A DNA stretch of 37,523 nt from Crenothrix sp. D3 (GTDB lineage Bacteria; Pseudomonadota; Gammaproteobacteria; Methylococcales; Methylomonadaceae): NCBI GenBank assembly GCA_002134785.1, contig MBQZ01000024.1, positions 1-37,523 on the forward strand. The letters run 5' to 3'. The notes beneath the pieces were generated by a model that had not been told where the DNA came from, searched no databases, and was given only the letters and a program-made list of their open reading frames with translations. Below are positions 25,417 through 33,798 of the stretch, in pieces (positions within the stretch are counted from its first letter, which is position 1; each line of letters starts with the position of its first letter). The position numbers and the translations under genes are program-made.

Positions 25417-26694
25417 TCACAAACTAAAAATCATTTTCCCCGCTTGCAAAGTATGAGTCACACGCCCTTTCATAGTCTGTCCCCAAAACGGCGTATTAAC
25501 GCCGCGACTTTGCCATGTGTCGCTATTAATTTGCCACGTTAATTCTGGGTCAAAAATACACACATCGGCAGAAAAACCAACGGTCAACGCGCCACTGGGT
25601 AAACGCAAAATTTGGGCAGGTTGGTGCGTTAAGGCGGCGATACCTTGTTCTAAGCTAATAGCGCGTTGTGCGACCAATTTGAGCATTAACGGCAACAGGG
25701 TTTCCAGTGATGACATACCTGATTCGGTTTCAGGGAATGCGGCTAATTTAGCATCTAAATCGTGCGGTTGGTGATCTGAACACAGGCTATTAATCGTGCC
25801 ATTAGCGAGTCCTTGACGTAGGTATTTTTTGTCAGCTTCGGTGCGAAATGGCGGTAAAACGTGATAGGCACTGTCAAACGGGGTGATGTCATTTTCACTG
25901 AGGTGTAGCTGGTGAATAGCGACATCAGCACTGACATTCAAGCCGTATTTTTTGGCTTGGTGAATTTTAATCACCGACCGTTTACAACTGAGTTGCCCAA
26001 AATGCACGCGGCAGCCTGTGAGTTCGGCAAGTTCTAAGCATTCGGCTAAGGCGATAGTTTCAGCGGCTTCAGGAATGCTGGGCAAGCCGTAACGTGTGGC
26101 AACCGCACCTTCATGAGCGCAACCTTTATTGCTTAAACTAAAGTCATTAGGACGATAAATAAACAATAAATCATGACTCGCGGCGTATTCCATTGCCCGC
26201 CTTAAGATCAGCAAATTTTTAATCGGGAAATTGGCATTACTGACGGCTATACAGCCCGCTTGTTTCAGCGATAACATTGAACTGAGTTCCATGCCTTCCA
26301 GTTTTTGCGTGAGCGCGGCAATTGGATAAATTTGCGGATAATCGGCTTTTTCCGCGAGGTCTTTGATATATTCAGCAACGGAGGCGGTATCCATAGCGGG
26401 ACGAGTATCAGGTTGCAAGCACAGCGTGGTCACGCCTGCACTGGCGGCGGCTCGTGTTTCACTTTTAAATGTGCCTTTACGACTATGCCCCATATCCCGC
26501 AAACGGGTACTTAAATCAATAAAGCCCGCACAGACAATTTTATCGGTGGCATCAATGACAGTATCAGCTTTAAAACCTTCTGGGGGATTAGACAGTGCAG
26601 CAATTTTGCCATCGACAATATAAATATCGCCTACGCCGTCTATTTTATTAGCGGGATCAATAATTCTGCCGTGTTTAATATGTATTTGCGTCAT
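25417..26694 (-). CDS. pyrX: Catalytically dead dihydroorotase-like protein (PyrC', PyrX)
   Basis: The 425-residue protein has the full class-I dihydroorotase fold ([35 protein letters not shown], a C-terminal [14 protein letters not shown]). However, the metal-binding His-x-His of active enzymes is replaced: the site reads DLSTRLRD instead of D-H-V-H-L-R. Such pseudo-enzymes are known partners that stabilise aspartate transcarbamoylase in Pseudomonas-like bacteria. It overlaps pyrB by 4 nt, consistent with a PyrB-PyrC' complex. A separate active pyrC should lie elsewhere. Confidence 0.9.
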   Translation of the reverse strand: MTQIHIKHGRIIDPANKIDGVGDIYIVDGKIAALSNPPEGFKADTVIDATDKIVCAGFIDLSTRLRDMGHSRKGTFKSETRAAASAGVTTLCLQPDTRPAMDTASVAEYIKDLAEKADYPQIYPIAALTQKLEGMELSSMLSLKQAGCIAVSNANFPIKNLLILRRAMEYAASHDLLFIYRPNDFSLSNKGCAHEGAVATRYGLPSIPEAAETIALAECLELAELTGCRVHFGQLSCKRSVIKIHQAKKYGLNVSADVAIHQLHLSENDITPFDSAYHVLPPFRTEADKKYLRQGLANGTINSLCSDHQPHDLDAKLAAFPETESGMSSLETLLPLMLKLVAQRAISLEQGIAALTHQPAQILRLPSGALTVGFSADVCIFDPELTWQINSDTWQSRGVNTPFWGQTMKGRVTHTLQAGKMIFSL

Positions 26695-27656
26695 GCGCCT
26701 GCTCCGTTGTGCTGCATTGCCATTGCCATAATCGCCATACGCACGGCGATACCATTACTGACTTGTTGCAAAATAACCGATTGTTTACCATCCGCTACTT
26801 TAGAATCAATTTCCACGCCGCGATTAATCGGGCCGGGGTGCATCACGATGGCATCGGGTTTAGCAATTTTGAGTTTTTCTTCTGTAAGACCGAAACATTT
26901 AAAATACTCGCTTTCATTTGGGAGTAGGGCAGAGGTCATGCGCTCTTTTTGTAGCCGTAGCATCATGACAACATCAATATCTTGTAGCCCTTCAGTTAGA
27001 TTATGCGACACGGTTACGCCTAAGGTTTCAACTTTAGCAGGCAACAGTGTTTTCGGCGCAATAACCCGCACTTCGGCTACGCCCAAGGTATTTAAGGCTT
27101 GAATTTCAGACCGTGCCACGCGTGAATGCAGGATGTCACCAATAATAGCAACGCGTAGCGTGGAAAAATCCGCTTTATGCTGGCGGATGGTAAACATATC
27201 TAACATGGCTTGCGTCGGATGTGCGTGTTGCCCATCACCTGCATTAATAACGCTGATATGCGGCGCAGTTTGCTGGGCAATAAAATGTGCCGCGCCACTC
27301 ATCGCATGACGCACGACGAACATATCAACAAACATCGCTTCGAGGTTGCGAATCGTATCGAGCAAACTTTCACCTTTCGAGGTTGCAGATGTGGCGATAT
27401 TCATATTTAACACGTCCGCCGATAACCGTTTTGCCGCGAGTTCAAAGGTCGTGCGCGTGCGCGTGCTGTTTTCAAAGAATAAATTAACAATGGTTTTGCC
27501 GCGTAATAATGGCACTTTTTTAATCTGCCCATCGGCTGGATTAACAAAGGACGCAGCGGTATCGAGAATTTCAGTCAATAGAGCTTTATCAAAGCCTTCA
27601 ATAGATAAAAAGTGTTTCAGTTTTCCGTCTGAGTTTAGCTGTATGTTGTGCGTCAT
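26691..27656 (-). CDS. pyrB: Aspartate carbamoyltransferase catalytic chain
   Basis: PyrB joins carbamoyl phosphate to aspartate in pyrimidine synthesis. The carbamoyl-phosphate motif [11 protein letters not shown], the catalytic HPTQAMLD and the aspartate-loop region [10 protein letters not shown] are present. The length of 321 aa is slightly above the E. coli chain. It begins 3 nt after pyrR and overlaps the pyrC' start. The pairing with a dead dihydroorotase and absence of pyrI point to the class-A type ATCase. Confidence 0.97.
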   Translation of the reverse strand: MTHNIQLNSDGKLKHFLSIEGFDKALLTEILDTAASFVNPADGQIKKVPLLRGKTIVNLFFENSTRTRTTFELAAKRLSADVLNMNIATSATSKGESLLDTIRNLEAMFVDMFVVRHAMSGAAHFIAQQTAPHISVINAGDGQHAHPTQAMLDMFTIRQHKADFSTLRVAIIGDILHSRVARSEIQALNTLGVAEVRVIAPKTLLPAKVETLGVTVSHNLTEGLQDIDVVMMLRLQKERMTSALLPNESEYFKCFGLTEEKLKIAKPDAIVMHPGPINRGVEIDSKVADGKQSVILQQVSNGIAVRMAIMAMAMQHNGAGA

Positions 27657-27659
27657 GGC

Positions 27660-28160
27660 TTATCTTCCAGAGGTTTCTATCACGATGGAAAGTGGCGTAG
27701 GGCCTGTTAATTTAATGCGTTGTCCTGTATCCAGTTTGATTTGTGTACCAACACAGTCTGGGGTGATGGGAATTTGTTTGCCATCACGCTTAATAAGTGC
27801 AGCAAAAATCACTTGGTGCGGTCTACCATAATCAAAAATTTCATTAAGTGCTGCACGGATGGTTCTACCCGTATAAAACACATCATCAATCAAAATAATA
27901 TCGCGCCCTTCCATGTTGGTTGGTAACTGACTGGGTTTCACATTAGGGTGCATTCCGATTTGTGAAAAATCATCTCGATAAAAAGAGATGTCTAATAAGC
28001 CTAACGGTTCAGTAATCGCTAAACGCTGGTGCATAACTTCGGCTATCCATACACCACCTGTGCGAATACCAATCATCAATGGATCAATTAGCTGTCTTTC
28101 CGCGATAGTGCGTTTTAATTCTATTTCCAGATTATTCAGTAATTCGGGTATATCTAACAC
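27660..28160 (-). CDS. pyrR: PyrR bifunctional regulator/uracil phosphoribosyltransferase
   Basis: The 166-residue protein has the PRPP-binding motif DIILIDDVFYTGRTIRAAL and the IGIRTGGVWIA loop of the PyrR family. In Gram-positive bacteria PyrR binds pyr leader RNA; here no attenuator-like leader is visible in the 3 nt before pyrB, so any RNA target would be upstream of the operon. It overlaps ruvX by 7 nt and is followed at once by pyrB. Confidence 0.95.
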   Translation of the reverse strand: MLDIPELLNNLEIELKRTIAERQLIDPLMIGIRTGGVWIAEVMHQRLAITEPLGLLDISFYRDDFSQIGMHPNVKPSQLPTNMEGRDIILIDDVFYTGRTIRAALNEIFDYGRPHQVIFAALIKRDGKQIPITPDCVGTQIKLDTGQRIKLTGPTPLSIVIETSGR

Positions 28161-28624
28161 TCATTGTCTCCTGTCATGCGGTCATTTAACCAACTTTGTA
28201 AAATGAGTTGGGCAGCGAGTTGATCTTGCACTTCCCAGAGTTTAGCCGCGCCTAAACTTACCTCATCAAATAATAATTGCTTAGCTTCAAAAGTGGATAA
28301 GGTTTCATCTTGCTGATACACAGGCAGTGCATAACGCCCGTCTAACTGCCGACAAAATTTTAACATACGCGCTGTGACGGGGTTGTCAGTGCCGTCTTGT
28401 TGTCTTGAGATGCCCACGACTAAACCGACAGGTTGCCATTCTCTGATTAATTGTCCGATAACATCCCAATTAGGATTTTGATTAATGGAGCGTATAGTTT
28501 GTAAAGGGTGAGCATCGGTGGTGCTAGTTTGCCCCACCGCAACGCCTATTTTTTTTGTACCGAAGTCAAAACCTAAATAGGTCGTGCTGGTGAGTTTGGC
28601 TAATAAGGGATCTCGTTTAAGCAT
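28154..28624 (-). CDS. ruvX: Putative Holliday junction resolvase / pre-16S rRNA nuclease YqgF
   Basis: The 156-residue RNase H-like protein carries FDFGTKKIGVAVG at the N-terminus, VGISRQQDGTDNPVT in the middle and QDETLSTFEAKQ near the catalytic Asp/Glu site. Family members process the 16S rRNA 5' end and were once proposed as junction resolvases. It is the first gene of the ruvX-pyrR-pyrB-pyrC' operon. A short extra N-terminus (MLKRDPLLAKL) before the fold is usual for some gammaproteobacterial members. Confidence 0.93.
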   Translation of the reverse strand: MLKRDPLLAKLTSTTYLGFDFGTKKIGVAVGQTSTTDAHPLQTIRSINQNPNWDVIGQLIREWQPVGLVVGISRQQDGTDNPVTARMLKFCRQLDGRYALPVYQQDETLSTFEAKQLLFDEVSLGAAKLWEVQDQLAAQLILQSWLNDRMTGDNEC

Positions 28625-28746
28625 GAACAGCGGGAATAGTGAGGTTAATTAAGGTTAATGCCAATGGCATTGGCGGCGTTTGCTAGCGTTAGTCTATCAG
28701 GATAACAAATCATGTTGTGCAGTGAAGCACGTCATTTTAATGGAAT

Positions 28747-28761
28747 TGTTAAAATTTAACA
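28747..28761. promoter_or_regulatory. Perfect palindrome TGTTAAA-A-TTTAACA
   Basis: A 15-bp perfect palindrome about 125 nt upstream of ruvX. Its symmetry and AT-rich core suit a dimeric transcription factor site, but no second copy with a known regulator is visible here. The rest of 28625-28826 has a short AATGCC-AAT-GGCATT palindrome (28657-28671) and no genes. Confidence 0.4.
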
Positions 28762-28826
28762 GCCTTGTACACAGACAATGAATAACTTCTACAACATTAA
28801 TGGGCATTGCCATTGTTCACTACTAC

Positions 28827-29088
28827 TCACCTCACACACCCAAATCGAAGCGAATCAAATGGATTGAGATGATTCAATTTACTGGATTCCCAAATGGAAC
28901 GGATGATGCAAAAAGCTTCAGAGCCGCCGACGGCTCGAAAACCGCCTGTGACTTTGAGTTTGATTTTCACGGGACGCACTTGGCGTTCGGTGGGATTGTT
29001 AATGATTTTGGGTTCAGGAATGCAATCTGTTGCCGCCGTTCTTTAACGACTCTAGTTCTGCTTGGCTTGGGCGGATTAAGGTTTTCAT
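28827..29088 (-). pseudogene. IS66-family transposase relic
   Basis: On the minus strand the C-terminal part of an IS66-type transposase is readable, ending at 28827: NPTERQVRPVKIKLKVTGGF, then IRSIWESSKLNHLNPFDSLRF. A start-like ATG at 29088 (MKTLIRPSQAELESLK) reads in another frame and stops after 24 residues. This looks like the two ends of one transposase left after an internal deletion. No intact catalytic core remains. The region 29089-29278 holds no gene except the leader of the small ORF. Confidence 0.7.
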
Positions 29089-29160
29089 GGGGTTAAGGAT
29101 AGTTGATATTGGGGGCTGAGTAGTTTCCTTATGGCAAATTAAGAAAGATTCAATAGCAAT

Positions 29161-29183
29161 ATTGTTTCTTGTAAAGAAACAAT
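29161..29183. promoter_or_regulatory. Inverted repeat ahead of small membrane ORF
   Basis: Perfect 10-bp arms ATTGTTTCTT and AAGAAACAAT with a 3-bp loop, about 95 nt upstream of the start at 29279. It may be an operator or an RNA hairpin. Confidence 0.45.
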
Positions 29184-29278
29184 CTATGTGTTTTTCAGTA
29201 TATTGTGTTTTAAATTGCGCGTGGTATAGTTCAAACCGTGCAGTTAGCACACTTCTTAACTTACAAAGGTATCGTGTC

Positions 29279-29437
29279 ATGAGTGATTTTACTAAAGACG
29301 TTTTTACAGGTCTTATATTTTTAGTGGGTATTTTAGGCTTTATTTCAGGTGAATTTATTGTCTCAAGTACGTTATTTGCAGCTTCTGCAATTTCCAGCAA
29401 CGTGTTGATGACTCGCCGACTGGCTCATAAATCCTGA
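29279..29437 (+). CDS. Small predicted membrane protein (52 aa), unknown
   Basis: From the ATG at 29279 (MSDFTKDVFTGLIFLVGILG) it encodes one or two closely spaced hydrophobic segments (about residues 8-24 and 27-38) and a basic tail RRLAHKS. AAAGG lies 10 nt ahead of the ATG. Longer in-frame starts upstream have no ribosome binding site and cover the promoter-like region. No homolog is recognised; a small stress-type membrane protein is one possibility. A hairpin at 29471-29493 follows. Confidence 0.55.
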   Translation: MSDFTKDVFTGLIFLVGILGFISGEFIVSSTLFAASAISSNVLMTRRLAHKS

Positions 29438-29462
29438 TGATTAAACCATTAGCGTCAATCTC

Positions 29463-29493
29463 AAAAAAGTGGACGGGTTTTAATAGCCCGTCC
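29463..29493 (-). terminator. Intrinsic terminator of the minus-strand PDC gene
   Basis: GGACGGG (29471-29477) and CCCGTCC (29487-29493) form a hairpin. Read on the minus strand it is followed by a run of six T residues (complement of 29463-29468). It lies between two converging genes and may slow both. Confidence 0.75.
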
Positions 29494-29499
29494 ATTCAT

Positions 29500-30486
29500 T
29501 TACTGCACTAAATCCCGCTTTACTTTCGTACTGTCGTTATTTCTCAATAATATAGATTCTGCTTGACTCCCTAAATACACATAAATACCTAGCGAAACCA
29601 ACAGCGCGGCAGTGGCAAGAATAATCCACACAGCGGCAATCAGCTGTTCCCCTCCGCCATGTAATGCGGCTTTAAAAATCATTAATAAAGCCTCAATAGA
29701 TACGGCAATAATAATCACTGCAATAAATCGAGTAATAGTGCGCCGCGTTGAGCTGTGTCGAAGTATGTCTTTATATAATAAGACTTCTTCTTCCAGCGTG
29801 GTTTTACCCAAATCAAAAATAGCTAACGCCAATGTCAGATAAATAACCACACCAAATGGTATTTCTATATCTTGATGAGGGGTGATGAGTGATTGTGCTA
29901 CTTTGATACACTCCACGGCTGCTGTGTACATCAGCACGCCCGCGACACTGAATAAACCCAAGACAATAAAACTGTACATGGTTTTAAAATAGGGTTCAAA
30001 CAACGCACGCCGAGCGTCACCCGTTAAAAATGCCAAGGTCGCTTTTAAATCAATATTCAGTACCACATACCCTTTAACTGAACCATCTTCATTGAGCATT
30101 TTTACGCTAGTAGATAAACATAAATCGCGTCTTACGCTGGATAAATACGGCTCTGTTATCACTGCACCATTACTTTTCACGGCGGCAAGGTAATAAGGTC
30201 GATTACTACGATCTGCACCAATGCCCATTTGCGCGGGATTTTTATTAACGTGTTGCCCTTGTATACAGGGGGTAATTTGTTTGCCTCGCTCATCAAGCAG
30301 ATAAAATAAGCTGACAAATGGATAATAGGTGTACAGAGAATTGAACTGTTCGACTAATTCTTCCTGATTTTGTTCAAACATTTTTTTATCGGCAAAAAAA
30401 TTTAAAATGGATGACAACAAGTGATGAATAGCGAGTCGATGTTCTTCGTATTTTTCGATAACATTGATATGACTCATTTTCGACAT
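29500..30486 (-). CDS. PDC-type (Cache-like) sensor protein with four membrane helices
   Basis: The 328-residue protein has an N-terminal part (about 50-160) resembling a PDC/Cache ligand-binding domain: PFVSLFYLLDERGKQI, DRSNRPYYLAAV and AVITEPYLSS, ending in KGYVVLNIDL. Membrane helices follow at about 168-190, 212-232, 258-280 and 285-310. No output domain (kinase, GGDEF or methyl-accepting) follows. Similar proteins occur as uncharacterised PDC sensor membrane proteins in Proteobacteria. There is no hydrophobic anchor before the PDC-like domain, so the usual extracytoplasmic location is not obvious. An intrinsic terminator lies just beyond the stop. Confidence 0.8.
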   Translation of the reverse strand: MSKMSHINVIEKYEEHRLAIHHLLSSILNFFADKKMFEQNQEELVEQFNSLYTYYPFVSLFYLLDERGKQITPCIQGQHVNKNPAQMGIGADRSNRPYYLAAVKSNGAVITEPYLSSVRRDLCLSTSVKMLNEDGSVKGYVVLNIDLKATLAFLTGDARRALFEPYFKTMYSFIVLGLFSVAGVLMYTAAVECIKVAQSLITPHQDIEIPFGVVIYLTLALAIFDLGKTTLEEEVLLYKDILRHSSTRRTITRFIAVIIIAVSIEALLMIFKAALHGGGEQLIAAVWIILATAALLVSLGIYVYLGSQAESILLRNNDSTKVKRDLVQ

Positions 30487-31036
30487 GAGGACGTTCCTAA
30501 TAATAAAGGGTTAAAGTAAGCTCTGTGCTTAGTATAACCCAGTAGTCAGCTAGTCAGTCGAGTCTAAGACTTGCGAGGTTTTTAAAACCTAGCAGGTCTC
30601 TGTCATTTAGACCAATTGCCTAAAAACAGCAGTTGCTGAATAAAGCTAATGCACAATAATCGGATACCGTTATTATCGCGAATGCGGCTGACGTTAGGGA
30701 AATCGTAGTTAAAGCATGGCGATATTTTCAAGTACGGCAAAAGCGTTAGAAATGTGGTTACTATATAGAAATGCTAATCCATTATAGGTGTATTTTTACC
30801 CAAGCAATTGATTAATAAAGTAATAATTTGAATTTCACCCCTAATTATAGTGAGCTATTTAAAACATTAAAGTGTGATGATTCTTTGCGAGGTATAAAAT
30901 AAGCCGTTGCACATTGCCATAGATTCAACGAAGCTGAAGATTGAAATGCAAAGTCCAACAGAGTAATAAGCGTCGCACCTCAATAAAGGTGCGATGTACG
31001 AAGCACAAATATAATAATAATTAGAGGAGAATAAAA
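30487..31036. other. Long intergenic region before hoxX
   Basis: This 550-bp stretch contains no supported gene. It holds a small palindrome AGGTTTT-T-AAAACCT (30576-30590) and a hairpin TCGCACCT-CAATAA-AGGTGCGA (30973-30994) 42-63 nt before hoxX. The latter may lie in the hoxX leader. The middle shows no reading frame I can place. Confidence 0.6.
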
Positions 31037-32830
31037 ATGCGAATTTTGCTGATAGCATCATCCTATAACGGATTATGCCAACGATCTCATATTGAATTAG
31101 TGTCACGCGGTTACGAAGTCTCTATTACCTTAGCCATCAGTGCTGAAGTGATGGAACACGCAGTGGAATTATTCCAACCCGATTTGATTATCTGTCCTTT
31201 TCTTAAAGAACGTGTGCCAGAAACCATTTGGAAAAACCATCTTTGTATCATTATCCACCCTGGTATTAAAGGCGACAGAGGGCCGTCTTCATTGGATTGG
31301 GCAATTACCGACAAGTTAACCGAGTGGGGCGTAACCGCTTTAGAAGCCGCCGATGAAATGGATGCAGGCGATATTTGGGCAACGGGGACTTTTAAAATGC
31401 GTAAAGCAGCAAAAGCCAGTCTTTATCGGCATGAAGTCACTGGAACTGCAATTAAAGTCATACTGGAAATGTTGGAAAAATTTATCAGCAAATCCTTCAC
31501 ACCTGAAAAACTTGATGTCAGTAAACCCGATGTAAAAGGTACGTTGCGTTCTTTAATGAAGCAACCAGAACGAAAAATAAATTGGGAAACCGACACCGTT
31601 GAAATGATTATGCGCAAAATTAATGCGGCTGATAGTTTCCCAGGTGTATTAGATACCCTGTGCGGCGAAGAATTTTATCTGTTTGGTGTCCACAAAGAAG
31701 ATAACTTACGCGGTTGGAAACCAGGTGAAATTATTGCTAAACGGCATGGTGCAATTTGCCGTGCCGCTGTTGATGGGGCAATTTGGATTTCACATTTAAA
31801 ACGCAAAAAAATAGATGGGCAATCTTTTCTCACGCGTATAACCTCGCGTAATAAACCCGATTATAAATTACCCGCTACGCTCATATTGGACGAAGCCAAA
31901 CTCAAAGACGTGCCAGAATCCCCTATCGACTTGTTGTACATGGATAAGGCGGAAACGTTTAAAGAAATTTGGTATGAGGAAAATAATCAAGTCGGTTATT
32001 TACATTTTAATTTCCACAATGGTGCAATGAGTACCGAGCAGTGCCAACGCTTACGTTTTGCTTATAGTGAAGCAAAAAAACGTGCTACCAAAGTGATTGT
32101 ACTCATGGGTGGTACGGATTTTTGGTCAAACGGTGTGCATCTTAATATGATTGAAGTGGCAAAAAAACCTGCCGATGAATCATGGCGCAATATCAATGCG
32201 ATTGATGATGCGGTGTTGGAAATTATCAATACACCAAATCAATTAACTATTTCAGCGGTTTACGGTTCGGCAGGTGCGGGCGGCGTGATTATGACGTTGG
32301 CAGCAGATAAAGTCTTTGCTCGCGCAGGTGTCATGATGAATCCTCATTATAAAACGATGGGCTTATACGGTTCAGAATATTGGACGTATTTACTGCCGAA
32401 GCGGGTAGGCATTGGTCGCGCTATTGAATTGACTGATATTCCGTTGCCGATTGGAATGCAAAGAGCCAAGGCAATTGGTTTGATCGATGACACCTTGCCT
32501 GAAGAGTGGGATGATTATTTAGCTGAATTATCCCAGCGTGCGGAAGCACTTGCCAATAGCGCGGATTTTGCACAACAGTTACAGGCTAAAAATGCGTTGC
32601 GCAAAAAAGACGAAGCCATTAAGCCGCTGTCTGCTTATCGTGCAGCGGAATTAAAACGCATGAAAATGAATTTTTATCCCAGTTTTTACGGTGGCGATCA
32701 TACTTATCACGAAGCACGTTACAACTTTGTTCACAAGATTCGTCCCAAAGAAACAGCGGCTTATTTAGCGAAACATTTACAGCTAAATATCACAAATTTC
32801 CAAGAACTGAGAAAACCGTTGAACTATTAA
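31037..32830 (+). CDS. hoxX: HoxX, CO-generating hydrogenase maturation factor family
   Basis: HoxX cleaves a formyl group (from formyl-tetrahydrofolate) and releases CO, which in aerobic hydrogenase producers supplies the active-site CO ligand. The 597-residue protein starts MRILLIASSYNGLCQRSHIE. It carries a formyltransferase-like domain (about 1-170; IIHPGIKGDRGPSSLDWAI with His74; ALEAADEMDAGDIWATG), a second part to about 265, and an enoyl-CoA-hydratase-like domain (about 310-520; GSAGAGGVIMTLAADKVFAR, MMNPHYKTMGLYGSEYW). The start has a strong AGAGGAG site 9 nt ahead. No hydrogenase structural or hyp genes are in the window. It is followed after 24 nt by a response regulator, suggesting a signalling link. 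Confidence 0.93.
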   Translation: MRILLIASSYNGLCQRSHIELVSRGYEVSITLAISAEVMEHAVELFQPDLIICPFLKERVPETIWKNHLCIIIHPGIKGDRGPSSLDWAITDKLTEWGVTALEAADEMDAGDIWATGTFKMRKAAKASLYRHEVTGTAIKVILEMLEKFISKSFTPEKLDVSKPDVKGTLRSLMKQPERKINWETDTVEMIMRKINAADSFPGVLDTLCGEEFYLFGVHKEDNLRGWKPGEIIAKRHGAICRAAVDGAIWISHLKRKKIDGQSFLTRITSRNKPDYKLPATLILDEAKLKDVPESPIDLLYMDKAETFKEIWYEENNQVGYLHFNFHNGAMSTEQCQRLRFAYSEAKKRATKVIVLMGGTDFWSNGVHLNMIEVAKKPADESWRNINAIDDAVLEIINTPNQLTISAVYGSAGAGGVIMTLAADKVFARAGVMMNPHYKTMGLYGSEYWTYLLPKRVGIGRAIELTDIPLPIGMQRAKAIGLIDDTLPEEWDDYLAELSQRAEALANSADFAQQLQAKNALRKKDEAIKPLSAYRAAELKRMKMNFYPSFYGGDHTYHEARYNFVHKIRPKETAAYLAKHLQLNITNFQELRKPLNY

Positions 32831-32854
32831 AAATCAGGTAACGAGGAGAAGATT

Positions 32855-33721
32855 ATGTTTTTTAAAGAATGGGTTGTGCTATTAGTGGACGATGAACCCG
32901 ATGTGCTGAGTGTTTCTAAACTAGCGATGCGCTCTATTAAAGTGTATGACTTGCCGTTAAAAATTTATACCGCCGCCAGTAAAGCCGAAGCAATTGCGTT
33001 ATTTCAGGATAATCTGGAATTAGGCAGTTGTTTGGCGGTTGCGTTTATTGATGTGGTGATGGAAACAGACAGCGCGGGCTTGGAGCTGTGTCAGTATATT
33101 CGTGAAGAAATGGAAAATAAGGTCAGTCAGCTGTTTATTCGCACAGGTCAACCGGGTATGGCACCTGAACGCGAAGTCATCGACCGTTACGACATCAGCG
33201 GTTATTTTACCAAAGTTGAAACCACAGAAGATAAATTGTATTCATTGGTTAAAAGCAGTGTACGACAATTTTTATCGACGGGCATGGCATTGGCGACAGT
33301 TAATTTACTCAATGAAATGATAGTCAATAGCCATGCGAGTCGTGCCGACTTACTGGACACTATCCACCATATTGGCGTAGGCGGTGTCGATGAAAGTACA
33401 TGGCTCATTGTTGATGGACAAGTATTATTTGCTGACGAAGTGAATGCTAAAGGCGGGGTGGCTCTGTATTTAGCGAATGGTGGTTTAGCATTGTATAAAA
33501 AACTAGCGCAGTGCGAAGGCTTTCCACTGGATTTTTCGGGTGATAAATATGTACGCGGCGAAGGTAATTTTCACCTGATTCAAGTCACCGCGAAACCGCA
33601 TCAAGTCGAAGTGGGTTATCTATTTAAAACCCAGTTTAATCCACCAGATCACATTATTTCCTTGATGTATAGTTTTGTGCAAGCGTTAGCCAGTATTTGG
33701 AATAACACCCGCACAAAATAG
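32855..33721 (+). CDS. Response regulator with unrecognised C-terminal domain
   Basis: Residues 1-140 form a receiver domain: LLVDDEPDVL near 9-18, phosphoacceptor Asp66 in AFIDVVMET, and the Lys of SGYFTKVE. The wording of the helices (RTGQPGMAPEREVI) resembles the receiver of DUF3369-type c-di-GMP response regulators. The C-terminal 150 residues (about 145-288) contain no HD-GYP, HTH or GGDEF motif; they have a mixed alpha/beta look with HHIGVGGVDESTWLIVDGQV and a Phe-rich end. It starts after a GAGGAG site, 24 nt beyond hoxX, so the two are likely one transcription unit. Confidence 0.87.
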   Translation: MFFKEWVVLLVDDEPDVLSVSKLAMRSIKVYDLPLKIYTAASKAEAIALFQDNLELGSCLAVAFIDVVMETDSAGLELCQYIREEMENKVSQLFIRTGQPGMAPEREVIDRYDISGYFTKVETTEDKLYSLVKSSVRQFLSTGMALATVNLLNEMIVNSHASRADLLDTIHHIGVGGVDESTWLIVDGQVLFADEVNAKGGVALYLANGGLALYKKLAQCEGFPLDFSGDKYVRGEGNFHLIQVTAKPHQVEVGYLFKTQFNPPDHIISLMYSFVQALASIWNNTRTK

Positions 33722-33729
33722 TGAGTAGA

Positions 33730-33767
33730 AGGCGTTAAAACATCCTCGTTTTATATGCCTTTCTTTT
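33730..33767 (+). terminator. Imperfect hairpin with T-run after response regulator
   Basis: AGGC-GTT-AAAAC (33730-33741) pairs with GTTTT-ATAT-GCCT (33748-33760), with a small internal loop, then TTCTTTT. It would divide hoxX and its regulator from the MHYT kinase. Confidence 0.5.
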
Positions 33768-33798
33768 AAATGTTCAGCGTACACGCAGGGTATTTATC

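Noticed and set aside
27657-27659. PyrR-binding attenuator ahead of pyrB
   Set aside because: Only 3 nt separate pyrR from pyrB, leaving no room for an RNA switch there.
27346-27831. Plus-strand frame of 161 residues over pyrB/pyrR
   Set aside because: It is antisense to two conserved pyrimidine genes; no start signal.
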